A stretch of 64,000 nucleotides of DNA, from assembly GCA_014549065.1 (NCBI GenBank), contig JACDOX010000161.1, forward strand, positions 1,322,198-1,386,197. The letters are read 5' to 3'. The stretch comes from Cardinalis cardinalis (taxonomy: Eukaryota; Chordata; Aves; Passeriformes; Cardinalidae). A program made the position numbers and the translations under genes. Below, piece by piece: positions 1 through 10,788 of the stretch. The notes under the pieces are model-generated. The model made no database searches. It saw only the letters and a list, made by a program, of their open reading frames with translations, and had not been told where the DNA came from. Position 1 is the first letter of the stretch, and every line of letters begins with the position of its first letter.

Positions 1-88
1 TACTTTGGCCTATATAAATGCTGTCATTTATGTCATCCCACAGTCTTACATAATCCTCTTCAAAGAGAAATGGTTAAATGCTTCTTAG
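1..88 (+). CDS. possible C-terminal coding fragment, unidentified
   Basis: An open frame enters from the left edge and ends at a TAG stop at 86-88. About 28 codons are visible (codons begin at position 2). The peptide is strongly hydrophobic (…AVIYVIPQSYIILFKEKW…) and ends in a short polar tail. This pattern, a last membrane helix followed by Y-I-I-L-F-K, resembles the end of the seventh helix of class C G-protein-coupled receptors, where a P-K-x-Y-I-I-L-F pattern is typical. The resemblance is short and from memory. A splice acceptor at 43 (…catcccacag) is possible, so part of the frame could be intron. It could also be chance or a pseudogene; the rest of the gene would lie left of the window. 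Confidence 0.25.
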   Translation, partial: TLAYINAVIYVIPQSYIILFKEKWLNAS

Positions 89-1094
89 TTCCATCTTGAC
101 TTGAACTTAAAAATTCTATTATTATCATTAATTATCTATCTTTGCTGTTATTATTGTAATGCACATGGTTTGTACCTGGACAGGTTCCAGCTTTGTCCAG
201 GGCATTGTAGGAAATGTATACTATCTCCATTTGTTAATTTATTTATGTTAGCAGTAATTACAAGCCTTGGTGTGTATATTTTGGCATGTAACTGGTAATG
301 TTCAGCAGTTTCCTTTGCCCACCCAAAAGTCCATGCATTTCCATTACTTTCTGCAGGTCCAAAGTCAACAGGATAGACTCTTTTTTCTCTAAAATTAGTA
401 TTTGTTTTCAAATTAAGTCATGTAAGCTAGTACAATTCAGTGGAAAATTCAGACTGCAAAATACCCATGCAGGTTACATATACAAATTAACAAAAACTAT
501 CCCAGGTTTAGTTGATACGTTACAGCAGCAGCCTTTGAGCTTTGATATCCTGATATTGTTCTGCAAAACAAAGCATTTCTTGCCCCAAGTCAGAGAATTT
601 TCAAACACACATAGGTGTGTTAAATTATTGCAAAGTTGAATTTTCAGTAAAACAGGCATTCTCAGAAGTTAAGTTGATGCTAAAATGCTTTCTGTATGGA
701 TTTTTTTTTTTTTAAGTAAAGACCAATGTTACCAGGATTTGCTATCATTCTGTGCCTGGGAAGGATAGTTGATTTGATCAGGGCACTGTGAAATGCTGCT
801 TAGAAAGTGTGAGAAGCAAAAGAGATGTTGAAAAATGTACACTAGAACCCTAAAGTGAAAAGAGAAGGTAAGTAAATGAGATGCGGAGAAGATGAGAAGC
901 TACTAAAAAATTGTCTGTCAAAATGTTCACCTGCTGCTAATCCTATTTCTTCCTGTCTGCTTTCTGGCCTTGTTTTAGGACATATTCTCTCCTTCCTCCT
1001 ATAGGCCTCTTCATTCTCATTTGCAGAACCAAGTACCTTCATGCTGCTTTTTCTCCCCTTCCCAGGATTTTGCTCACAAATACACAATGTGTAA
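89..1094. other. no gene seen
   Basis: AT-rich sequence with a short T-run near 701-713. The open frames here are short, overlap on both strands and resemble no known protein. The region from about 840 to 1094 could be a decayed upstream part of the following CR1, but I cannot align it. Confidence 0.5.
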
Positions 1095-2011
1095 CAGAAA
1101 GTGTGGGAATCAGAGCCTCATGGCTCTGCTGGTATCTGTTCATGGGCAAATTAGAGATTTTAGGCCCTTGGGATAAGTGATTAAGGCATCAGGAGCACAG
1201 GTAGTGTTTGTTCTCTCACCTGCCACTTGCAGGCAATCATGAGAGAAGAAACAGGAAGGTCACAGACTAGTACCTGGCTCTGAGCTTGGTATCTCTGGAA
1301 AAATTGTGGGTTCTTTGGTCATGTGTTGGTTTACATGACACCAGGCCTGCTGACAACAGATGGTGTACACCTGTCTCAAAGGAGGAAAAGGAACTTACAC
1401 AAGGGCCAACAGGACTCATTGAGAAAGTCTAGGGGAAAGGGATAAAACCAGGACTGCTAGAGATAAGCCTGGGGACAGCATGACACCAAGAGTTTGCTTG
1501 TGCAGCCATCTCAATAGACGTAGGGGATGGAGACCACGCAACAGCAAAGATGTGTGGGCTGTTCATGCCTTAGAAACCAGACGTGCCTGAGAATGGTGAC
1601 ATAAGCAGTAGAACTCTCCCTGGAAAGGTGGTAGGATCAATATCCCAAATGAACTGCTTCTACACCATGCAGCACACAGCATGGACAAGAAATGGAGGAG
1701 CTGGAAGCCACTGTCCAGCAGGAATACTATGACATAGTCAACATCACAGAATCATGGTGGGATGATTCAGGCAACTGGAATGCTGCAACAGAAGGCTTTG
1801 AACAGAAGACTTTGAACTGAGAACTCCTCAGAAGAGATAAGCAAGGGAGGAGGTGGGGTAGCCCTGTGTGCTAGGAAGTGTTTTGATTATCTAGAGCTTA
1901 ATAATTGTGATGATGGCTTTGAAGGTTTATGGGTAAGAATCTGGGGGAAGGCCAATAGAGCAGATATCCTGATGGGTTTCTGTTACAGACCACACAACCA
2001 AGACGAAGAGG

Positions 2012-2672
2012 TGCAGCAGTCAGCTGGTAAAACATCCCAGCTAGCTGGCCAGCAACCACTAGCAGCAGTGGGGCACTTTGCCCGGTAGCCTCACTCCAGG
2101 CTAGCGCCTCAGGCAATCACCCAGAGGTATATCGGGGGACGTTGCCAGATGAGGGACGAGGCTGACAAAGAGCTGCAAGCAGCAGAAAGAAGAGGGCAGA
2201 CTCCAGCTGAGGTTAATCCAGGCTTAACAGACCCCAGGGGAACCAGCAGCAGGAGACCCTGAGGGTGGGGCTACATGGGGTTATAAAGGGTGAGGAGATA
2301 GGGGTGAAACAAACCCAGCAGCAAATAGGAATCCAGGGCGGAGTGGGGTACATAAGATAGACAGATGGAACAGACCAATCAGGATAACTTGAAGGAGGGG
2401 CCCCGGTCCCTAAACCAATCACTCTGAGCCCAGGACAGAATTTTCTGGAAAAGAGGACGGTGGACGGGAGTGACTGACGGGGCATTGGGGTGGGACCAAA
2501 GGGAAGGATACATTACGTTACTGGGGTAACTGGGGAGGGGTGTAGATGGATACATAAATCGTCAAGGAAACCAGGATGATTGACATTTACCGGGGAGAGG
2601 GAGGAGAACCAGGGCAGAACCATTACAAAAACAGGAGGGAAACAGAACAGTCCAAGTGAACACAACACAACA
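2012..2672 (-). mobile_element. solo LTR of an endogenous retrovirus, nested in CR1
   Basis: This 661-bp insertion starts with TG (TGCAGCAGTC) and ends with CA (AACACAACA). It is flanked by a perfect 6-bp duplication, AAGAGG, at 2006-2011 and 2673-2678. The CR1 coding sequence continues across it: CYRPHNQDEE before, then the frame GCAGATGAAATATTC after. The 6-bp duplication is typical of ERVK-like (class II) elements in birds. The orientation is tentative: on the minus strand a TATA-like CTTTATAACC near 2285 is preceded by two CCAAT boxes (near 2374 and 2413). No clear AATAAA was found. There is no retroviral coding sequence; open frames inside it look like chance. Confidence 0.85.
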
Positions 2673-3611
2673 AAGAGGCAGATGAAATATTCTGCAAGCA
2701 GCTGGGAGTGGTCTCAAAAGCATTAAATCTTGTTCTTGTGAAGGACTTCAATTTACCAGATGTCTGCAGGAATACAACAGCCCAAGAGATTTCTGGAGGG
2801 TGTGGCAGACACAGCTGTTGAGTTAGGAATCTAGGGAAAGCATTCGCTAGAACTGTTGTTTGTGAACAGAGAAAGACTGATGGGTGATGTGATGGTTGTC
2901 TTGGGCACAGCAATCATGAAATGACAATTTTCAGTTCTCAGAGAGAAAAGAATGGAGGTCAGCAAAACTGCTACCTTAGAATTCTGGAGGGCAGATTTTG
3001 GCCTGTTTAGGACACTGATTGACAGAAAGCCTTGGCAGTCCTGAAAGGCAAAGATGCCCAGGAAGGCTGGAAATTCTTCAAGAAGGAAATCTTAAAAACA
3101 CAGGAGCAGGCTGTCGCTATGTACCAAAAGACAAGGTGCTAGGGAAGGCCAGTCTAGCTGAACAAGGAGCTTGAGCTGGAACTCAAGAAAAAAAGATGAG
3201 AGTTTAAGCCTTAATGGGCTTGCAACTCAAGTGGACTACACATATGTAATGAAATAATACAGGGGGAAAATTAGAAGGGCCAAAGCCCAACTAGAACTTG
3301 GTCTGACTATTGTCACAAAAGACAATGAAAACTGTTTCTGTAATATATTCCCAACAAAGGCAGGCTAAGGAGAATCTCCATCCCTTACTAGATGCTGGGA
3401 GAATTATAGTGACAAAGGATGAGAAAAAGGCTGAGGTAATTGATGGCACCTTTGCCAGTCTTTAATGGCAGGACAAGGTGTTCTGAGGGTACCTGGCCAC
3501 CTGAGCTGGAAAACAGGGATGGAGAGCAGAATGAAGCTCACACAATCCAGGGGTAAACAGTCACTGACTTGCTACACCACTTAGACACACAGGTCTAGGA
3601 GACCAGATGAG

Positions 3612-3920
3612 ATGCAACCAGAAGTACTAAGGGAGCTAGTAGAAGTGCTTGCTGAGCCATTTTCCCTGATTTATTGGCAGTACTGGCTACCCAGGAGGGT
3701 CCTAGCTGACTGGATTGTTACTCCTATCTACAAGAAGAGCTGGAAAGAGGACCTAGGGAACTACAGGCCTGTCAGCCTGACCTTGGTGCCATGGAAGGGC
3801 ATGGAAGAGATCATCCCGAGTCTCATGTGGCAACTGCAGAGCAACCAGGGGGACCAGAGCCAGTCAGTAGGAGTTTGTGAAAGTCAGATGCTGCTTGATG
3901 AACCCAGTCTGCTTCTGTGA
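3612..3920 (+). pseudogene. CR1 reverse transcriptase fragment
   Basis: This 102-codon open stretch is the largest readable part of the CR1 reverse transcriptase in the element starting at about 1095. It carries the conserved block PIYKKSWKEDLGNYRPVSLT (about residues 38-57), which in CR1 elements lies in the N-terminal fingers region of the polymerase. It stops at a TGA before motif A. It is a decayed fragment of ORF2, not an independent gene, and its ATG is simply an internal methionine codon. Confidence 0.85.
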
Positions 3921-5084
3921 CAGAGTGACATGCTTACTGGATGAAAGAAAAATTATGGATGCTGTATACCTGGACTTGGTAAAGCTTTGGACACCATTTC
4001 CAACAGCATTCTCATGGAAAAACTGGCTCTGATCAGTGCACTGTACACCGTGAAAACAAAATGGCTGTATGGCCTGGCCCAAAGTGTGGTGGTGGATGGA
4101 GTTATATCCAGCTGGTGGCTGGTCACCAGGGCTCTGTACTGTGGCAGTTCTGCTTAATACTGTTACTGATGATATGGACAGGGAATTGAGTGCACTCTCT
4201 GGCACTGTATGGATGATACCAAGTTGGGTGGGAGTGTTGATCTGCTGGAGAATGGGAAGATTGTTCAAAGGGATCCGGACAGGCTGGACCATGGGCTGAG
4301 CCCAGTGGTGTGAGGTTCAGCAAGGCCCAGTGCTGGGTCCTGCCCTTGGGTCACAGCAAGCCCAGGCAGTGCCACAGGCTGGGGCAGAGTGGCTGCAAAG
4401 CTGCCACAGGAAAAGGACCTGGGGGTGCTGGTGACAGCAGCTGAACATGAGCCAGTAGCGCCCAGGTGGCCAAGAAGGCCAATGGCATCCTGGCCTGTGC
4501 CAGCAATGGTGGGGCCAGCAGGAGCAGGGCAGGGATTGTCCCCCTGTACCCAGCACTGGTGAGGCCACACCTCAAATCCCGTGTTCAGTTTTGAGCTCCT
4601 CACTCCAAGAAAGACATGAAAGTGCTGGAGAATGTCCAGAGAAGGGCAATGGAACTGAGGAAGGGTCTGAAGCACAAGTCCACTGAGGAGCGTCTGAGGG
4701 ATTTGGGGTTGTTTAAGTTGGAAAAAAGGAGACTTAGGGGAGATCTTATAGCTCTCAACAACTCCCTGAAAGGAGGTTGTAGGAAGGTGGGATTTGGCCT
4801 CTTACCCCAGGTAACAAGTGATAGGACAACAGGAAATGGCCTCAAGGGTGCTCATGGAGGTTTTGTTTGGATATTAGGAAAATTTTCTTCACAGAAAGAG
4901 TGCCCATGCATTGAAACAGGCTGCCCAGGGAAATGGTGGAGTTACCAACTCTGGAGGGATTTAGAAGGTGTGTAAATGTGGAACTTGGGGACAAGTTTAA
5001 TGGTGAACTTGACAGTGGAGTTTAATGGTTGGACTTTATGCTCTTAGAGGTCTTTTTCAAACCAGATGTTTCTGTGATTCCATG

Positions 5085-6409
5085 TTGTTTCTATGTTGTT
5101 GCTCTACCAGAATGAAAGGCTTATGAGCACAACCCTGTGAACAGTGGATAGCCTGAAAGCTTAATAGATTTGGCCTTCATAAGGGACACTGAATCCCTCC
5201 TATTAGTCTGGGAACTAATCTTACTGTAATCTTCATGGGCAGTCAGTACCCTCGCTTCTGCTTTTGATAGATACTGTATACTCACTTTTGCAACAAATGT
5301 GTTTCTGGGCAATGAGCTGAAAATACCTACCTTTCCACCACAACTCCCTTTCTATTGCCTGGACAAGATCTGCACTAATTTTAACCAAATTCCTTCCAGT
5401 CTTGTCCATAGTGAGACCATGAACATATACCTTTTGGACTGCATGCCAAAACTGCTTCTTGTGTCTCTGCAGCTACCAACCACAACTGACAGATTGTACT
5501 CTCTGAATGGACATAGACATATGGGACATATAATACAGTGTCATTAAATTCCTGAGTTTAAATTGTACCTTATGAACTTGTGTAATATTTATACAGGTAT
5601 CAGAGAAACAAAATATTCTTACCAAGATGCAGAATATGAGGATGCAAATTTTTTGATCTGTTGGTCCAGTGTGTGATATTGGAAAAATCTTCACACTTCA
5701 TCATGTTTCTGTCCTCCTGTCCTTGAAAACTGTCTTTGTATTCTTTTGGATGGTATCGTTGTATCTGAATAGACACTGAATTTGGCAGTAAGCAACTTGC
5801 ACAATATAGATCTTACTGTTCCCCCTACAGCTTGCCAAAAATAAAAGATAAAACATGCTACAGTTACTTGAAATAACTTCTAATTTGTGATACATCCACT
5901 TAATCATGGTCATTTAAAAATGCATTCATCTGAAATCTTAAATTCTGTATAAGGGATGACTAAATTCAGAAAATATACTCATTACTTTTCTTAAGAGTGA
6001 TGTAAGAATGCACTTTTATCACATATATTGTATTTAGATTCTTGGGAAATGCAGTCCAAATACTGAAGTACAGTAGGGTTTCTGTGATTCACAAAGATTA
6101 TGAAAATATGTTAGTCATCATAACAGTGATAGTTACTTCGTACTTAAAAGCACCAATATACAGCAACTATAAGGCCTGAAACAAGATGTGGTGATCAGAG
6201 AAAATGCTGGGACAGCTCGCAGAGTGGGAGAAGTGAAATGGGCAGATTCAGGGTCTGCAGGAAGGACAAGCTGGGAAGGTGAGGGGGGGCATAATCTTTT
6301 ATGTGAGAGAGCAGTCAGGATGCATGGGTCTCTGCTCTGGTCTGGCTCTCTGCCTCAGGATGGGTGATGGGGTGGCTGGGTCCTGGTAGGTAAGGATTAC
6401 AAGGCAAAT
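5085..6409. other. no gene seen
   Basis: Unique-looking AT-rich sequence between two CR1 copies. Open frames of 60-80 codons lie on both strands and resemble nothing I know. The part after about 6180 may be a very decayed 5' piece of the next CR1. Confidence 0.5.
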
Positions 6410-7905
6410 CCTAGTGTGAGGAGAGGTGTTTATGAAGGGTTAGGAAAGTTGACTCTGATAAGGGATATGGGGAAAAAACCAAAGCTTTCTACAGGTTCCT
6501 TGTTGGGAAAAAGAGAAAGGAAAATGTGAGCTCATTGCTGAATGATCAGGGATCTAGAAGTAAAGGACATGGTAAAGGCCAAGTAGTCAATACCTTCTTC
6601 ACCTCAGTCTTAAGAGATAAAGCTATTCCAGTTCACTAAGACCACAGAGAAAGACTGAGGCAAGGGATACTTATCCTTGATGGAGGAAGAACAGGTGAGA
6701 GAATATTTAAGTGTCATTAATATGACTTAATATTCATGCATTCACAGGACCTGGACAGGTTGTACACATGAGTGCTGAGGGAATTGGCCCTTGTCTTTGT
6801 GAGGCCACTCTTGAGTATCTTTGAAAGGTCACTGCAAATGGAAGAAGTTCCTGAAGACTGGAAAACAACAAGGGCACAAAGGGGATTCATAAAACTACAG
6901 ACTTATCATCTTCACTTCAATCCCAGGCTCAAAGGGTTGTGGTAGCTTGCACAAACACCACCTAGTTGTGGAGTGGTCACTACTGATATGCTACAGGGAC
7001 TGAGACTGAGTCCACTGTTGTTTAACAATTTCATTAAGGCCCTAGAAGTGGTGGGACAAGAGTGCAACCTTAGAAAATTTGCAGATTATACAAAACTGAG
7101 ATGAGTGTTGCTATGCAGATAGATCTGGGCAAGCTGGAGAAATGGGTCAACAGAAACATCAGGGAAAATGCCAAGTCCTGCACTTGGAGGAAAATAACCC
7201 TCTATGTCACCACAGGCTGAGGAACGATGAGCTGGAAAGAAGCTTTGATCAAAAAACATCTGGATGGCCTGGAGGATGAGTAGACCATAAGCCAGCATCA
7301 TGCATTTACAGCAGAGGCCAACAGCCTCCTTGTCTGCATCAGGAAGAGTGCTGCCAGCAGCCAGGGAGATTTCATCTTTCTCTGCTCAGCCCTCATGAGA
7401 GACACCTGGAGCGCTGTGCACAATCCTGAGTTCTCCAGCACAAGCAAGACATGAACATATTGGAGTGAGTCCAGCAAAGGGTCACAATGATAAAGAGATT
7501 GAAGCATCTCTCACTGAAGGAAAGGCTGAGAGAGCTGTGTGTGGATAAATCTCAGGGAGATCTTATCACTATATGTAAATAATCTGATAAGCAGAGTAAA
7601 GACAGAACCAGGGTCCTCTCAGTGGTCCCCAGTGACAGAAGAAACAACAAAAATCAAAATACTTAACATTCCTTTCAAAAATAAGAGGAAAGTTTTTTTA
7701 CAGTGAGGGTGACTGATTGAAGGCTGAATGAGGGTGGTTGTGAACAGGCTGCGCAGAGAAGTTGTGAAGTCTCCATCCCTAGAAATATTCAAACTTAACT
7801 GGATACACAGCCCTAAGAAACATGCTATGGCTGATTTGTTCTGGGCAGGAGCGGGACTGTGAGCACTCCAGAAGTGCCAACTAGCTTTGATGCTTCTACA
7901 GTTCT
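6410..7905 (+). mobile_element. CR1 LINE fragment, heavily decayed
   Basis: A second CR1 on the + strand, of a more diverged type than the first. A piece reading AFYRFLVGKREKENVSS is visible from about 6483, followed by STNTFF-like sequence typical of the region before the polymerase. At about 6960-7105 the polymerase core reads LSPLLFN, then KFADYTKL, so the F-A-D-D active-site box has become F-A-D-Y. The C-terminal region with the KMKHLSLKERLRELC-like block (about 7490-7545) and a worn 3' end follow. Frameshifts are frequent. The 5' limit is uncertain by a few hundred bases. Confidence 0.82.
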
Positions 7906-8458
7906 GGAGCTAGAACCTCATTTAGACCCAATGGTAACATAGCACAGTAATAGGAACAAAGACTGGACACACTGTACTAACGTCAATATTCTCTCAACAA
8001 GAAAGAACAGGATCTGAATTTTTATTTAGAAAGCACAAAGGCACATGGAGTAGATCTGTAGTCTTTCATTCTATATATCACATGCTTTAAGAAAACTAGA
8101 CAGCACCTCAGAAAATAAAAAAAAAGAGGGTTTAGCCTTTAGAGAGATGAAACTCAAAATTTGTTTCTGCCCCTGTCTTCTAATGGCAGTCTGCACCCCG
8201 TTTTTTGACCATTCACCTTGTGCCTTGAGTCTTGGCCTTTTCCATTCCTAGCTGCTGTGGCAGAGCACGATATCCTGGGCTTCCTTGTGTTGACTTACCT
8301 GCTGTGCTGCCATGCCGTGCTCCTATCTGGCAATCCTGTGACCGGCAGCCTGGTGAGGAAGCTCTGCACTTACAGGACGTCCCTGCTTACCCTGGCCCAC
8401 AGTTACCCATTAGATGGTCCTGCAGAGCCCAGGGTGGCTTGCTCAGGAAACTGATGTG
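7906..8458. other. no gene recognised
   Basis: Sequence up to the next LTR. Two overlapping open frames of 75-78 codons begin near 8218-8232, but neither resembles a known protein and both run to the LTR edge. They are probably chance frames in a locally GC-richer stretch. Confidence 0.4.
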
Positions 8459-8464
8459 ATGCTC

Positions 8465-8830
8465 TGTAGAAATCGGCGGGAGAAGAGCAGCAATATGGGT
8501 GATCAGCAAATCTCGTTTATTGGTTGAAAGTTACAGACATTTATACTGGAGTTAACGAAGTTTATACATATTGCAAAGCTAAGCTCATAATTGGTCAGTA
8601 ACTTATCAGCTACTTACGCTTACTTTTACATTGTTGTGGTTATCCTTTTGATACTAACTGCATATTTTCAGCAAACGATTCTTTCCCTTATCCTTATGTT
8701 GCAGCAAGGGCATCATGCCCTTGCCTGTAATTGGACACTGACTACTGACTCCTAAGCTTCGTGTCCTTCATGCTTTACCAGCAGTACGTAGCCCTTCTCA
8801 GCTAGCTAAGGATCCAAAAAGCTCTCCACA
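8465..8830 (-). mobile_element. solo LTR, minus orientation
   Basis: A 366-bp element read on the minus strand from TGTGGAGAGC to ATTTCTACA. It is flanked by a perfect 6-bp duplication, ATGCTC, at 8459-8464 and 8831-8836. Minus-strand TATAAA motifs (8540-8545 and another near 8570) and an AATAAA poly(A) signal (complement of 8516-8521, in CCAATAAACG) sit in the order expected for an LTR promoter and terminator. The 6-bp duplication suggests an ERVK-like (class II) family. No internal retroviral sequence remains, so this is the product of recombination between the two LTRs of a former provirus. Confidence 0.9.
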
Positions 8831-8836
8831 ATGCTC

Positions 8837-10788
8837 TTAGCAAGGAAGGATTTCACGCCCATGTTCTTCAAAGAACTAGAGCTTGTTTCACCCCTTGAGT
8901 TAGGAGCCAAGGCTATGGAGCAGGCTTGCTGGTTGCACCTGCCCTGATTATCAAACTCTCACAAATAGTCCTTCTGCTCTTCCTGCCTCCTGCTACCTTA
9001 AACAAGCAAGAGGCAGCACAAGTCCCCCATCAGTCTCCTGGGGCAGTCCTTTTGGGCACTTGCAGCCCACGCTGCTTGACCACTGTTGCTGTGACAGACC
9101 TGCCTGCCTCCATTTCACAGCCCTACAGCCACCACTCAGGCACACAGACTGCCTTGTTCTGTTGTAAGATCAGCTTCCAGGAGAAGTATCACAGAAATGA
9201 TATGGAGCTGGAGAGCCCCACAGAGCTGCAGTCAAGTAAATGGGACTCTACCTATGTGTAATGGCACATACATTTTTTTAGTCTTTCTACATTATTTTTA
9301 TTTTAGATGCTACTAAAAAGAAAATAATTAAAGCCCAAAATAGCAACAAATTTTAAGCTTTAGTATGTAACAAATGTTGACAGATTCGATTGTACAAATT
9401 AGGAAAGAAATAAAAATATACAGAATAGGCTTGAATAAATGTTTTCTCCAGGCTCACTGCAATGGGTAAAAAACTCTAATGGAAAACTGTACATATTTAT
9501 ACCAAAAGAAGGCTATAATTCCCTTGACTGTACACCACAACTCCCATTGCATTTTCATAACATTGTATGTGTTTGGTTCGCTGACTCAACATACAAAACT
9601 TTATATCACAAACAAGGGCTGTTGTTTACAAATGCCAAGCCTACTAGAAGACCCTAGATTGATCTACTCTAGCCCAGCCAGTGTGGAAGTATCCCCATTT
9701 GACTTCAGCAAAGGAGCCAAATCTATGAAAATAAGTGGATGATTTGGTTTATAATTGTATGCTGAATTTAAATTAAGATCTTCTAGGCATATGTTCTTCC
9801 GGGTGGATATTTGTATTACAGAAGGTCTCTAATAGATTCTTAAATTTCATCTGCATTATCACCCACTCATGGAGTAGGCAGTAGAGTTCTCACAAACAGT
9901 ACTCTGTGCTGTATTCATTTACTACTTCAGGTAGTCTGAAAGTTGTTTTTCTGGAAAGGACAATGCTCACTTGGTGTTCACAGCAGTTATGAAGTCCAGC
10001 CACACTGTGATGAAGGCAAGGACTTGTACTAACTCTACTGGACACCAGTGTGCAGAAAGTGGCAATTAATTACTTTATCTTTTGTCACTGTCTGTAATGG
10101 ATTGATTTAATTAGAACAGATCAAGAGGATAATTCCATCCACCCATGCAAAGACTTTTCTGCCATTGTATTTGAGCATAAAGAAGAAATTTTAATGCCTC
10201 ATCTATGGCCAGCCAGCCAGATGAACACCTCTGGTATCTGTACAAACACCACTGCTTAGACTCAGGTCCTGTGTCAGACATCACCACACCTACAAAATTC
10301 ATCAATTTGGCACCATTCCCTGACATTAAAAATTTGGAGTGAAATTATGTTTGTAGCAATTGTTTAAATTACTATCCCAACTCTGGTTAAACAACTAAAA
10401 ACCCCCTGAATTCTATAATCAAAGGAATTTCTTTCAAGATTAGGCCTGAAAATTTTTGTAATTTTCTGAAAAGAAATACAGATTCTCAGTGGCTTCTATA
10501 ATCTCAGATTTTGCATGGCAACCAAACAAATCTGTATTTCTTTAGTTCAGATACAATGTGGCATAATATATGCCTACTAAAAGTATTTCACATTTTTAAT
10601 ATCAGATACTGAAGAACAACAAATGTCTTATGCTGCACCTGGGTTATTTTTACTCATTATAACAGGTAGAAGTGCTCTAGAACATATCTCAATATAATTT
10701 TACAAATAATTACAGACACTTCTGTGTATGATACCTGTACATTAAAAACACAGTGCAGCAAACTCTAAGCAACTTTAAATCACATGAG
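8837..10788. other. no gene recognised
   Basis: Non-repetitive AT-rich DNA. A 111-codon open frame at 8926-9261 (+) and an 87-codon frame at 9479-9742 (+) are the longest. Neither shows a domain, a signal peptide I would trust, or resemblance to a known family. I see no splice-bounded exon. Confidence 0.45.

Larger units (their letters stand above)
1095..5084 (+). mobile_element. CR1 LINE, long but decayed, split by a solo LTR
   Basis: This is a chicken-repeat-1 non-LTR retrotransposon on the + strand, about 3.3 kb without the inserted LTR at 2012-2672. The region just before the second ORF is recognisable at about 1140-1460. The endonuclease domain follows, with peptide pieces such as EYYDIVNITESWWDD (about 1718-1762) and ILMGFCYRP (about 1966-1992). 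The reverse transcriptase follows after the LTR, with KEDLGNYRPVSLT at about 3745-3783, a VYLDL piece of motif A near 3964, and a catalytic box read as C-M-D-D (about 4207-4218) instead of F/Y-A-D-D. The C-terminal domain (about 4290-4970) and a 3' tail with TTCTGTGATTCCATG-like repeats close it. Many stops and frameshifts interrupt it, so it cannot encode a working protein. The extreme 5' boundary is approximate. Confidence 0.93.

Noticed and set aside
101..639. Short hydrophobic frames on both strands
   Set aside because: Overlapping on opposite strands, no domain, no promoter or splice context.
2213..2485. 90-codon minus-strand frame inside the solo LTR
   Set aside because: Low-information proline/serine-rich peptide across the LTR promoter region; not a retroviral protein.
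4265..4675. Open frames of 74-136 codons antisense to the CR1 (and the equivalent + strand frames at 11177-11686)
   Set aside because: They are reverse-strand shadows of the CR1 C-terminal region; both copies show them only because the DNA is similar. No independent gene evidence.
8218..8459. Two overlapping frames before the LTR
   Set aside because: They use different frames of the same stretch and match nothing recognised; one ends at the LTR target site by coincidence.
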